From Hordeum vulgare subsp. vulgare (Eukaryota > Streptophyta > Magnoliopsida > Poales > Poaceae): a stretch of 64,000 nt of DNA. The stretch covers positions 229,747,084 through 229,811,083 of the forward strand of contig NC_058522.1 of NCBI RefSeq assembly GCF_904849725.1, read 5' to 3'. Of the stretch, positions 48,662-60,307 are shown piece after piece (within the stretch, counting starts at the first letter, position 1; the number at the start of each line of letters is the position of its first letter). Made by a program: the position numbers and the translations under genes. Below the pieces are notes generated by a model. The model was not told where the DNA came from. It did not search any database and worked only from the letters and a program-made list of their open reading frames with translations.

Positions 48662-50178
48662 TGATACGTCTCCGTCGTATCTACTTTTACGAACTCTTTT
48701 GCCCTTGTTTTGGACTCTAATTTGCATGATTTGAATGGAACTAACCCGGACTAACGCTGTTTTCAGCAGAATTGCCATGGTGTTGTTTTTGTACAGAAAT
48801 CAAAGTTCTCGGAATGACCTGAAAATTTACGGAGAATTTTTCTGGAATTAATGAAAAATACCCGCGCAAAGATCCACCGGAGGAGGTGAGCCCGTGGGCC
48901 ACAAGCCCATGGGCCGCGGCCACCCCCCAGGTCGCCTCGTGAGGGCTTGTGGGGCCCACGAGGCTCCACAGCCTCCAAACTCATCTCTATATATTCCGTT
49001 TCGCTCGGAAAAAACCCAGAGAGAAGGATTCATCGCGTTTTACGATATGGAGGCGCCGCCACCTCCTCTTCTTCGTCTAGAGGGCAGATCTGGAGTCCGT
49101 TCTGGGCTCCGGAGAGGGGAAATCGTCGCCATCGTCGTCATCAACCTTCCTCCAATGATGCTCTTCACCGTTCGTGAGTAATCTCATCGTAGGCTTGCTG
49201 GACGGTGATGAGTTGGATGAGATCTATCATGTATCGAGTTAGTTTTGACGGGGATTGATCCCTAGTATCCACTATGTTCTAGATTGATGTTGCTACTACT
49301 TGGCTATGCTTAATGCTTGTCACTAGGGCCCGAGTGCCATGATTTCAGATCTGAACCTATTATGTTGTCGCCAATATATGTGTGTTTTGGATCCTATCTA
49401 GGAATTTGTAGTCACCTACTATGTGTTATGACCCGGCAACCCCGGAGTGATAATAGCCGGAACCACTCCCGGAGATGACCATAGTATGAGGAGTTCATGT
49501 ATTCACCACGTGTTAATGCGTTGGTCCGGTTCTTTATTAAAAGGAGAACCTTAATATCCCATAGTTTCCATTAGGACCCAGCTGCCACGGGAGGGATGGA
49601 CAATGGATGTCATGCAAGTTCTTTTCCCTAAGCACGTATGACTACATACGAAATACATGCCTACATTAGATTGACGAACGTGAGCTAGTTACTTATCTCT
49701 CCGTGTTATAGCTGTTACATGATGAATCACATCCGGCATACTCATCCATCACTGATCCACTGCCTACGAGTCTTTTACTACTGGTCCTTGCTATGTTACT
49801 TTACTGTTGTTGTTGTTACTCTGTTGCTACTATTGTTACTTGCTACTGCTGCTACTGTTGTTCCTTGCTACTGTTGTCACTACTGCTGTTACTTGCTACT
49901 TGGCTGTTACTTGCTGCAACACTTTACTAGCGCCATTGATACAACAAGTTAGGAATAGTCTGCCGTCAACACACCTGTTTCTGGCACTGTTGCTATCATA
50001 CTACTTTGCTACTGATACTTTTCTTGCAGACACTAATCTTTCAGGTGTGGTTGAATTGACAACTCAGCTGCTAATACTTGAGAATATTCTTTCGCTTCCC
50101 CTGAGTCGAACCAATAAATTTGGGTTAAATACTCTACCCTCGAAAACTGTTGCGATCACCTACACTTGTGGGTTATCA
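48662..50178 (+). mobile_element. 3' LTR of the non-autonomous Gypsy element
   Basis: It starts TGATACGTCTCCGTCGTATC and ends CTTGTGGGTTATCA (1517 bp). It is almost identical to the 5' LTR, with CTTGC following at 50179-50183. The TATA-like TCTCTATATATTCC lies at about 48984-48997. This is the youngest insertion among those I could date by paired LTRs. Confidence 0.93.
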
Positions 50179-50183
50179 CTTGC

Positions 50184-50458
50184 TTGTCGAGTATTCCAAC
50201 TTGCGAGCTAGGATGCGCATTCCAGCCAGAGTCCCTACGAAGTGGAGTTCATCACATTTGTCGTTGTTCCGCTGGAAGTGTAGGATTTACCATAGGCAGG
50301 TGTAGTATCAACGTGGCAATGTAATCCAAGTACCCTTGTAACCTTTTCCATAGTAATAAAGAGCTGATTTGTTCTATGTCAACGGTGTCGTATTCCAGAT
50401 ACTTGTCCCTGGGCTGGAATACGGGGCGTTGCGGTTTCCTCTGAGCCGGGGTGCCACT
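50184..50458 (+). mobile_element. Right LTR of the large element, part 2 (end)
   Basis: It continues the right LTR after the nested Gypsy (compare TTGTCGAGTATTCCAAC with TTGTCGAGGATTCCAAG at 34061-34077 in the left LTR) and ends GAGCCGGGGTGCCACT, with the terminal CA changed to CT. The next five bases, TCCCC (50459-50463), equal those before the left LTR at 30530-30534. The element therefore spans 30535-50458. Confidence 0.87.
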
Positions 50459-50463
50459 TCCCC

Positions 50464-50587
50464 AGACAAAAACCTTGAACCCGTGGACAAGATGATCACA
50501 AAACCTTTCAGAAGACAACACCATCTAACCCAAGGAGATACATACATTATTTTGAGTACCCATTTTCTGACACCTGCAGATGACAAG
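50464..50587 (+). mobile_element. Middle fragment of the host Gypsy element
   Basis: This 124-bp piece lies between the end of the large element (target duplication TCCCC) and the solo LTR (duplication ACAAG at 50583-50587). Removing both insertions joins 30534 to 50464 and 50587 to 52995. A plus-strand frame (PDKNLEPVDKMITKPFRRQH) crosses it, but no function is evident. Confidence 0.6.
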
Positions 50588-52989
50588 TCAAAGGACGTGG
50601 ATGTCGCCTAGACCGGGGGTGAATAGTCGCTTTTAAATAATTATGGTTTTGGCTTGAACAAATGCGGAATAAAACTAACGTTTAATTTGTCAAGCACAAA
50701 ACCTACAACAACTAGGCTCACCTATGTGCACCAACAACTGATGCTAAGCAAGATAAACAACTAAGTGTTAGCAAGATATGTGACAATAAACAATATGGCT
50801 ATCACAAAGTAAAGTGCATAAGTAAAGGGTTCAGGTAAGAGATAACCGAGGCACGCGGAGACGATGATGTATCCCGAAGTTCACACCCTTGCAGATGCTA
50901 ATCTCCGTTGGAGCGGTGTGGAGGCACAATGCTCCCCAAGATGACACTAAAGCCACCGTAATCTCCTCACGCCCTCGCACAATGCAAGATGTCGTGATTC
51001 CATTAAGGGACCCTTGAGGGCGGTCACCGAACCCGTACAAATGGCAACCCTTGGGGGCGGTTACCGGTACCCGTACAAATTGCTCGGGGCAATCTCGACA
51101 ACCTAATTGGATACCCCGTCGCTTGCCCGGAGCTTTACACCACAATGTTTGAGCTCCAAGACACCACCAAGCTTCTAGGACACCAAAGCATCCACGAAGA
51201 ACAATCTCTAGGGTACTAAGTACCAAAAGGTAATATGGCTTCTCAACTTCTCACTTCCACGTATCACCGTGGATAACTCAAACCGATGCAACTAATGCAA
51301 TTGCAAGAACACATGATGTGGTCAAGTCCCTCACACTCAAATCCCCCCACAACAACAAAAGCTATGGAGAAATATGAGAGGAAGAACAAGGAGCTCACAA
51401 AGAACTCCAAGATCAAGATCCAAGGGGTTCCCCTCACATAGAGGAGAAAGTGATTGGTGGAGATGTGGATCTAGATCTCCTCTCTCTTTCCCCTCAAGAA
51501 CAAGCAAGAATCATTGGAGGGATTGAGAGTAAGCAAGCTCTAAGAAGGTCAACAATGGGGGAAGAACACGAGCTCAACGGATAGTCTTAACCAAGGGGGA
51601 AGAAGATCCCTTTATATAGTGGGGGAAGGAATCAGACCGTTACCCCCACTTAGAACCCGAGCCCAGCGGTACTTACCGCTGGCTGCAGCGGTACTACCGC
51701 TGACCCTCCAGCGGTACTACCGTTAAGCCCATGGTAGCGCAAAGATACTACCGGGCCAACCACCGCCAAGAAAGTCTTCGCAAAAATTTCGACGTAGTAC
51801 AACCGCAAGGATGATGGTACTAAAGTCCTGGAGCGGTACTACCGCTGACCAGGGGCGGTACTACTACTGGGCTAGCGGTACTACCGCCAGCTCTAGCGGT
51901 AGTACCGCTAGGGCCAGCGGTACTACCGCTCGCAACTGAAATAGACATAACTTTCACATACGAGCTCCGAATCGAGCAAACCCAAGCTTGTTGGAAATCT
52001 TAAGACCATGCAGATATGAAAATTCCAATGATATAGAGATGTGTGACCTCTATGAATGAAGAACCGGAAAAAACTCCAACATCGAAAACATCATAGTAGA
52101 TGCATATGGACTCCGTTTTCGATGAACTCGAGCTTGTCATGAAGATGACCATAAGCTCTAAAACTCACAAAGAGAAACACCAAATAAGAACCAAGAAGTA
52201 TGATGCAAGGATGGAAATGGTTTGAGCTGTCAACGGACGATACGATCGAGCTACTCACTTGAGAGCCCCCCCCCCCTTGACAGCACGACAATCTATCCTA
52301 AAACAGAAAACCTATCAAGGGCAAACCTATACCTTGTACCTCATTCTCTTGAGCTAGATGACGATGATCTTGGCTTCCTCAAGATGGACCACCTTCTTGA
52401 TTGCGTTGGCTTGATGAAGACTAGTTGATTGCTCCCCCATACACAACATGGGTGAGCCGCTCTTCAGTATATCTTCACAAGTCCATTGCCACCACAATGG
52501 ACGACACGCTTCAAGCATAATATCTTCGTGCTGATCCACTTGAACTTGCACACCGCAATCTTGATGACGATCACCACTTGACGTCATCTTTCATGGGTTG
52601 TATGAGATAACCGCAAGCCCATGGAGACACACCTAACCCCACATAGAACTCTCACGAAGACCATGGGTTAGTACACAAACACGTAATGGACAATGCTTAC
52701 CATACCATGGGATCACTTGATCCCTCTCGGTACATCTTGTACGCTTTGTGTGTTGATCATATTGATTTACTCTTTGTCTGAGATCTTGATCAACCTTGTG
52801 TCTCTATGACAATTCTTTGGATAATACCTTGAATACCATCTTGGTCATCATATAAACTCCTTGAACCCAACAGATGGACTTCAAGAAGTGCCTATGGACA
52901 AATCCTACAAATATAACTTAAGGCAACCGTTAGTCCATAGGAATTGTCATCAATTACCAAAACCACATATGGAGATATATGCTCTAACA
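50588..52989 (-). mobile_element. Solo LTR of a Copia (Sirevirus-like) family
   Basis: Read on the minus strand it begins TGTTAGAGCATATATCTCC and ends GACATCCACGTCCTTTGA (2402 bp; the terminal CA is changed to GA). The direct repeats ACAAG at 50583-50587 and 52990-52994 flank it, so it is a solo LTR left by recombination between the two LTRs of a full element. A TATA box lies at 51610-51618 (TATATAAAG on the minus strand). Upstream of it (51665-51930) is an array of AGCGGTACTACCGCT palindromes. The 6042-6975 fragment belongs to the same family. Confidence 0.87.
51665..51930 (-). repeat. Array of odd palindromes AGCGGTACTACCGCT upstream of the LTR TATA box
   Basis: About eight copies of the 15-bp palindrome AGCGGTA-C-TACCGCT or close variants, at about 51665, 51687, 51710, 51832, 51855, 51873, 51894 and 51916. 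Each arm is the exact reverse complement of the other in the best copies. In the LTR's own orientation they lie just upstream of the TATA box. Palindrome-rich U3 regions are described for Sireviruses. Confidence 0.8.
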
Positions 52990-52994
52990 ACAAG

Positions 52995-54669
52995 CCTTTA
53001 CGAGTCTTTCCTCAAGGGCCTAGAAACAATCATGACTCTGACTAGTGATCATGATTACCCAAAGATCCAGAAGGATATGATGAAAACATTCATCTTGAAG
53101 GAGATGTAGTCTACAAAGGCTATCGTTTCATGGAATATGGAATGGAACTTTGGTATGTGTAGGTACACATCCACCCGTGTGAAAGAAGCTTGTCCAAATA
53201 CTATGGGACAATACTTCTTAATTTCACATGTACCACAAGCAACTTTATTTGATTCTATTCGTGAAGCTGCCATGGAAACCATACATGAGATTGGAGAAAT
53301 ACTTGAAGCAAGACTCCGTCACAGTGAGGAATACCTGAGAGAAGTGCATGCAGAGATGATAGAGATGAAGCTCATGGCCACCATGATGAAGCAAAAGATC
53401 GATGATTTCAAGGAACAACTCGCACAATTCCAACGGAACTAAAGTTTCCGAGGAAGAAAAATGAATAAAGTTAGAAGTAATGCTTAACCATACCAAACAA
53501 CATGGATGGCAACATTTGTAATAAAGTACTTCTGAATTTGGAGTTTTGAGAAGAGATTAAGGACGTAATAAAGGATTTAATAAGAAATGAGTATGATTTA
53601 TGGATGAACCAATACCTTTTAATGGTAAACACACCAATGGAAAGGAAAATTATTCCACAAAGTGGAGTCTGGACAAGAATAAGTCTGAGAACTAATTTTA
53701 CTACGTTGGTTACCCCAAGAGTATGAAAGAATGAAGTACTGATGGATTTAATGAGGAATATGGAACAATAGTAACTCAAAGGATAAACTACGGTGGTACT
53801 AGTGTTGAAGTGGGCCTAAAAACCACATACCCTAGTATTTAATAAAGATCAATCACTACGTTGATGAAGGAATAAGTTTTGATATCATCAACGGATGTTA
53901 CATAGAAGAATACGAAAACCTGAGAGTTGTGCAGAACTATAGACGCTTTGTTCATCTTGTAGAATCAATGGATTTATCTGAACTTCATCCGTGGACAGGA
54001 AATTTTCTGCAATGCTTGTGAGAATGCCCGAGTGCTATAAATATGATATTCGTTAAATCTTATACACGGTAATGATTCGGGTGCGGAATGGATTGATCAC
54101 CATGCTGACTTACTCCTATCATTCGCTCTTGCTATTTGGCATGGTAAATATAGAATGACTAGCCCATAGTAGAAAAATGACGATGTCAAAACCTTGTTTA
54201 AACCCCAGAATGATAAGACGATTGATCCATGTACCACACAGTTGTGCCAATCATAGGTTATACAGTGAGATTGAACCTAGACCATGCTTTTGCAGAAACC
54301 ATTAATTGGTTGACCACAATGAGACTTAAGATAGATGTTTAGTATTGGAGATGGACCTGTCAATTAAGAAGACCTAGTCTCGGAAGAACCTTACCAGAAT
54401 GAAAGGACACAAGATCTAAGGAAAATGTTATGCCCCTACCAAAACAACTTCAGTGAAAGAGTTATTTTAGAGAATATGAGAATACTCAAACCGTCAACTT
54501 TAAGGATGGAGTACATGAATTTTGATAGACCCATGACTTTGATTCTAAATGTTGTAGCACCCGACATGCTTGTGATGATCGGCATATTTTCAATAAGACC
54601 CCAACCTAACTTTTTCTTTCTAGCCTCTTTGAATCTCGAGGACAAGATTCATTTTAAGTGTGGTAGTTT
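52995..54669 (+). pseudogene. Right fragment of the host Gypsy element with a coiled-coil ORF
   Basis: The right piece of the interrupted host element. Frames around 53000-53130 are broken (GDVVYKGYRFMEYGMELWYV, then a stop). The 53137-53442 frame reads PQATLFDSIREAAMETIHEI and later REVHAEMIEMKLMATMMKQK, a Glu/Lys/Met-rich segment likely to form a coiled coil, ending QLAQFQRN. It resembles in style the charged ORF at 29900-30088. 53443-54669 is a non-coding 3' region ending in AAGTGTGGTAGTT before the LTR. Related extra proteins occur in grass Gypsy elements; function unknown. Confidence 0.55.
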
Positions 54670-55413
54670 GTAACATCCCAAAACTGTAAGCTTTGGAATG
54701 TTATATTAAATTAACTATGTTGATTGATTGAATGAATGATGGATTGAAATTGAGTAGAAATTTGAAAAAAATTGAAAATGAAAAGAGAGGGAATAAAAGG
54801 ACTTCCCCAAAAGTGTTTCTATTTTAAAATGATTTGAATTCCATTTTTGAATATTTTGAAAACTTCATGGCACTCAAGGACCTTCATGAGAGAAGATGAA
54901 ACAAATGAAAGAGAGTGGGGAGTCAAATAAAAAAATGAGTTGGATCCTTTTCATTTTGAATTTGAAATAAATCCAAATGCCCACGACCATCTTCAAAATA
55001 AAGAGAGGAGCAACATGACATGCAAAACACAGGCAAATTTGAGTCTTATTTGAATTAATAATACTTAAAAATATATTTGGAAAGTATTTGATCTCTCGAT
55101 CAAAATTATTCTTTTGAATTTTGTAAAACAATCGTTTAAAAAAATATTTCAAATGTCTATGAAAATATGTTCATGTGTTAGGATTTATTTTTCTGGTCAT
55201 TTTGATATATTATAAAATCTTTACAAATAATAAACTAGCCACCCAAGGTACCTAGGCTAGGCCCAGCCCATCGATACGACCCAGCTAGCCAGCTAGCCAA
55301 CCCACAACGATAGGAGGCCACGTGAGCCGACTCCAATCGGGGTCAGATACCCAATCCCTTTCCATCCCCGCACAATCGCTGACTTGTAGACCCCAGCTGA
55401 CCGAAGCCCCCTT
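54670..55413 (+). mobile_element. Start of the 3' LTR of the host element (interrupted)
   Basis: It begins TGTAACATCCCAAAACTGTA after a purine-rich stretch. The first 550 bp are AT-rich; from 55240 it turns GC-rich with GGCCCAGCCCA, as U3 regions of these LTRs do. At 55414 it gives way to a minus-strand LTR. I do not find the continuation of this LTR within the window. Confidence 0.65.
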
Positions 55414-57761
55414 TGATGCCCCCAACTTAATCCTACACTAATCACACACGCAAAGGTGTACGATCAAGATTAGGGAATCACAAGAAGATATCACAACACA
55501 ATTCTAGATAGAAATTAAAGTCTTGCAAGCTTCATGTTACAAGCCAGGGGCCTCGAGGGGTCGAATACATAAGCTTGGATACAAACGAGTCAGAGGAATC
55601 AAATAATATCTAAGTACAAACATAGAAAACAAGTTTTGCCTTAAAGAAGGCTAGCACATACATAACATAGATCAAAAGATGCGGGGCCTCCTGCCTGGGA
55701 ACCTCCTAACTACTCATGGTCGACAGCGGCCTCCACGTAGTAGTAGGCTCCGTCACGTAGTACTCGTCGGCGGGATCCAGCATGTGTTGGGCTCCGTCAT
55801 CTGATCACGGCAATCATATCAAGGGCAAAAGGGGGATAAAAGCAATATTGAGTACTAATGCAAAGTACTCACAAGACTGACATCAGAACTATGATAAGTA
55901 TGCATCAATATTAAAGGAATGGGGCTATATCTTTGGACTGACTGCAGAAATGCGAGAACAAAGAGAAGGTCTAGTCCTATCAGATACTAGCATCTTCAGT
56001 TTCTTGTAGCATTAGAAGAGTACATATCAGTAGCACATATATAGTCATATTGTTGTACCAAATTTAATTAAGTCACACCCAAAGAACCTTTCTCGTCTCC
56101 GTGCGAGAAAGCAATCTTGGAGCAAATCATTCAAGTTAAGTCAGAGTTCTAGTTGTACAAGGCCGGGATACAACTCCAAGTCGTCATGTTACCATGGACA
56201 CGACTATTCGAATAGTTCAATCCATCCTAGAGGGGTGCGCAACATTTCCCAACACGATCAATCAACTCCGATCGGACACGCTTTCCTGGATCATGCCCAG
56301 CCTCGGGAAATCAACATGTCATAACCGTACCTAGGCTCAACAAAGAGGCCAGCTCACCGGTCTACATCCTAAGCATGCAGGGATCATGGGCCCATCACCC
56401 TTTAGACCCTGCACATTGCGAGGGCGTCCGTGATCTATCCTAGCACCTATTATACAATATCAATGCTTACGCAGACCACTCGGGCGCACCACTCCATTGC
56501 TCACGTCTGAAGAGCTTCGGCTGATACCACGATGCTGAGTGCCCATAACTGTCCCCGCGTGAAGGTTAGTGCAAAAAGGTCAAACGACCAACTCAGGTCA
56601 AATACCCAAATCTTATTAATGTTGTAATTAATTGAGGCAACGATCAATAATAAATCTTATTAATGTTGTAATTAATTAATTAAGGTCGCCCTGTCTCGAT
56701 GATGTATGACAAGGGCCAAGAATACCCGACCACGCCTCGTCACAATCATGCAAGAATCCACCTGCACCACACATTGTATCCAGTTCCATTAGTAAAGTGA
56801 AAGCAACCATGTGTTTGTAACATTAGAGGAATCTGAGGTATCACCATCGATGGATTCCAACCGATGTAATCGTCAAGGTGACCAGGGAGGAATCACCCTC
56901 GATGATTCACGCTTGAGGGGTTGCACGACAGAGTCGTTATCGGAAGTGATGAAGAAGGAATCACCCTTTGTAATCCACCTCCAGTTAACTACATTATAGA
57001 GTTAACATCAGGAGTACATTATGAGGTGTCACCCTCAGTACCCTATAGTAGCTCTACAAGGTCGTACACCTAGGAGTGTGAAGTGATGGGATGGGTCATG
57101 GCTCGTCGATTAGTTGATCGAGTCTTCGATGATAAAGCACGGGAAACTAGGACTAAGGGGTCAATGGAAATCACTATTCCATCTATACTAAGCATTTAAT
57201 GTATAGTAGGGTATAATAGCAGTGTATAAAAAATAGGCTATGCATCAGAATAGGAGCTATCTACAATAGTAGCAAAAATCTAATGCAAGCATGAGGGTGA
57301 AAGAATTGGCGATATAGGGATGATCAAGGGGGGTTGCTTTACTTGTTGCTTTGCTGCAAAAGGATGGTCGTTAGGGGGTAGTCGTACTCGGCAGCAGCGT
57401 CAACTTCGGCGTCTCCCAGAGAGAAGAGGGGGAAGAAACAATAAATAAAAGCAAGCAGGTGTATCACGATGCATGACATGGCAATATGCAGTGCTACCTC
57501 ATGGACAGAGTGGGAAAATATTTGACAATATTTCAGAGGTCTCGAGCTACTATCGGACAGATGAATCAAAGAGGAAAGTTCCATGTTCATCATGCTAAGA
57601 CCATGTGACACATGAACGGATAGCGTAGTTGGATTCATCTCGTTTTTCTAAGCAACTTTCATGTACAAAGTATTTTCATCCAACTTATAGATTATTTTAT
57701 ACTAGTTTTCAAAGTTTTATTAATATTCTGGAAATAAGGGATTTGATTTAATAATAATAAA
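55414..57761 (-). mobile_element. Minus-strand Gypsy LTR (TGTAAC-type family), 5' end missing
   Basis: On the minus strand the LTR ends ...TAGGATTAAGTTGGGGGCATCA at 55414. Blocks known from common Triticeae Gypsy LTRs are readable: CCTCGAGGCCCCTGGCTTGT, GGTTCCCAGGCAGGAGGCC, the stem GAGTACTTTGCATTAGTACTC (55851-55871), GTGGTCTGCGTAAGC, and GTTGCTTAGAAAAACGAGATG. It has no genes. The five bases outside its end are CCCTT; the matching duplicate was not found because the other end is cut at 57761 by a Helitron terminus. Confidence 0.65.
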
Positions 57762-57789
57762 CTAGCAGGCGACCCGCGCATTTGCGCGG
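57762..57789 (-). other. Helitron 3' terminus (hairpin plus CTAG)
   Basis: On the minus strand: CCGCGCA-AA-TGCGCGG hairpin (57789-57774), eight spacer bases, then CTAG at 57765-57762 followed by host T at 57761. A GC-rich hairpin ahead of CTRR, with insertion before a T, is the standard Helitron 3' end. Confidence 0.75.
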
Positions 57790-59181
57790 CTAGATTAGAA
57801 ATGCTTAGTGATATTTTATTACATCCCGTCACATAGACATCACAAAAGATATAAGATAACATGCAAATTTTACATGATGTCAAGCTTATTCGCTACGTTT
57901 ATTCAATTATTATTTTTGGCCTTCCTGTGTACTACCATTCATTTGTCAAAGAGTTCTGATAAATAGAGTTGTATTTGCATAAATCCCAATGTTTAATAGT
58001 ACAAGATTCATCTTTAATGACTCCCTACACAGAATGATGGCTTTTGTATTAATCTATAGCCATTTGGTACGCTTCTCCTCTGTCAATGACGTTTCTAATT
58101 TCACCCTTCTTTAAATAACTTTCTCCCAATGAAATGATCAAAATATTGATGGAACCTAAACTTTTGTTTCTCTTTTTGTGCATCAACATTATTGTTGGTG
58201 GTAATGCAGTTTGTTTTGTTTGCATAACTATATTTTTTAGTCTTAGTTTCACACACGCCCTCAAAATGAGTGTTTATAAATTATTATAAGAACTGAAATT
58301 TCCATGCACGTGGATTTTAACCCATGCTGGTGCGGTTGTGCATCTACTTTTCGAATTAAGTGAAGCTTGCTCGCTTGTTCGTGTCCATACTTGTCACTTT
58401 TAGCACGTTAAAATCACTTTTTTGTTGCAGACCATATTGTTGAAGTGGCCACATTTACACAATATGTTTGTTCCAACAATAGTTGAATGATATATCATTA
58501 TTATTACTCGGCCTTGTGAATTTACTATTTGGCTCTTTCTATTTTAAAAATTATCTTCTCCGTGTTTTGTAGCTGGCATGGACTCCTTGACTGATCTACA
58601 GCTCATGAAGGTATGCATTGTTTATGTTCTATTTCAGGAATCACTTTCTTACAACCGAATGTGTGCATGATGATTCCTTCAAGATAACCTACATACATAA
58701 TTAGTCTATAGATGCGATAATCTGCTCGGAGGCATGTTAGTTAACAATGGTACCCCTTCACTACATGCTTAGCGCTACAACACTCAAATCAAACTGATTT
58801 TTTATAGCTATTCTGGAGATCTGTATATGTTAACTTAAAAAAATTAGCTACTTTTATAAACTAAAGTTACATTCTTTAAACGTTACTTTGAATTTCTATG
58901 TGTAATTGACTCCTAAAATAATTTTCATGGACCGCATGCAGAAAATCAAAGTTTTAGTCTATCGTGAAATTCACACTAAAACACATGCACTATTTCTTTT
59001 TTCAAATTACCAAATAATCAAAGTAGACCACATTGCAAATATACCCATATATTTTACTTATTTATTATGGAAAAAATGCACATAAAATTTTGCAGCTATA
59101 AACTATATATTTTTTGTATTATTCATATCAGTATGATTATTTAAGCAGGAAACATTTTATTTTGCTTGTGTGATGAATTAG

Positions 59182-59602
59182 TACTTATCCTAAAAAATGC
59201 TTGCTTGATACATTTAGATTCTTTTAGTCTTTTTTCTTTTGGATCCTTTGTGTGACTTTGTTCTGTGTACATTATAGGGTGTCTCATTCTTCCTTAATGA
59301 ATTAAATGAGTTCAATCCAGTTTTTTGTTAAAAAATTACGTTACTCAACATGCATGGAGGAGCCTAGATATATAAGGCATCAAGACGACACTTCATGAAA
59401 AAGGAAGGTGTTACTTATCCTAAAAAATGATTGCTTGATACATTTCGATACTTTTAGTCTTCTTTCTTTTGGATCCTTTGTCAGACTTTGTTCTCTGTAC
59501 ATTATGGGGTGTCTCATTCTTCTTTAATGAATGAAATCAGTTAAATTCTGTTTTTCGTATAAGAAAATATGTTACTCAACATGCATGGAGGACCCTAGAT
59601 AT
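59182..59602 (+). repeat. Tandem direct duplication, unit about 190 bp, period 230 bp
   Basis: 59182-59373 and 59412-59602 are close copies (TACTTATCCTAAAAAATG, CTTTTGGATCCTTTGT, ACTCAACATGCATGGAGGA and so on). A spacer of about 38 bp separates them. No coding potential. Confidence 0.85.
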
Positions 59603-60061
59603 GAAATTAGAGTTCTAGGTGAATTCTTCTCTCACCCAAACGATCGCTTGTCGCACTGCTGCAAACGAAGTGTACACATGGATGTGTCATGAGTTTCCAT
59701 GTGCTCGTTCAATGCTTTGGACTCCGGCAGTCTGGCCGGAAAAAGAGGATTTATTTTCCTTTTGTTTCTTTATTTTCAGCAAGATTTGATTTATAGTCCA
59801 ATCAGCCCACGTAAACAAAAATATATCTTTACCTGTCGCTTCACACATTGACCGAGTCGTGCGAGTACACGACGGCTATGACACGCACCTACATAGGACT
59901 TTGACTCGTGTATGCATGTCGTGACCGAAACACATCTTGCATGTCATAGTTTTATAAAATCAATTAATCATATCCTAATAAAAATCGATGGATCATATAA
60001 TTTAACCGATCATATTTCCATGTTGATTAAACAATTTTATACTTGACTGTTTGTTTCCCTA

Positions 60062-60090
60062 CTAGTAAGCATGCACGTGCAATTCGCGTA
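60062..60090 (-). other. Second Helitron 3' terminus
   Basis: The minus strand reads ...GCACGTGCATGCTTACTAG followed by T at 60061. CTAG is at 60065-60062. The palindrome GCACGTGC (60073-60080) is the remnant of the terminal hairpin. The form is close to the CACGGGCA...ACTAGT ends of grass Helitrons, but the hairpin is degraded. Confidence 0.55.
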
Positions 60091-60307
60091 ATCACTTCAT
60101 AATAGTTTACTACTACAGAGGAGTTCAATTCCTTGTTGCAAAAATGTAGCATATAATCAAAGAAGTGGTTGTTCATGTTAGCTCTGCTTATAGAAAATAC
60201 CACGTTCGTCCTTTGGCATCTAGTTTGCCTTTTCTATTAACAACAATTCTCGTAAATATCGAGAGAAAAGTGAATTAGCACATACCATCATAAACCCATG
60301 TAGTACG

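Noticed and set aside
50374..50611. Frames crossing the end of the 3.8-kb LTR and the solo LTR boundary
   Set aside because: They span insertion junctions and so cannot be an ancestral coding unit as they stand.
55226..57766. 14-bp direct repeat AATAATAAACTAGC at 55226-55239 and 57753-57766
   Set aside because: It overlaps the Helitron terminus and an AT-rich host site. It could reflect a shared target, but no structure at 55226 (no hairpin) supports a second Helitron end.
58572..58611. Exon-like MDSLTDLQLMK flanked by AG and GT on the plus strand
   Set aside because: Eleven codons only, no neighbouring exon in a consistent frame, and no family recognised; splice dinucleotides this close are expected by chance.
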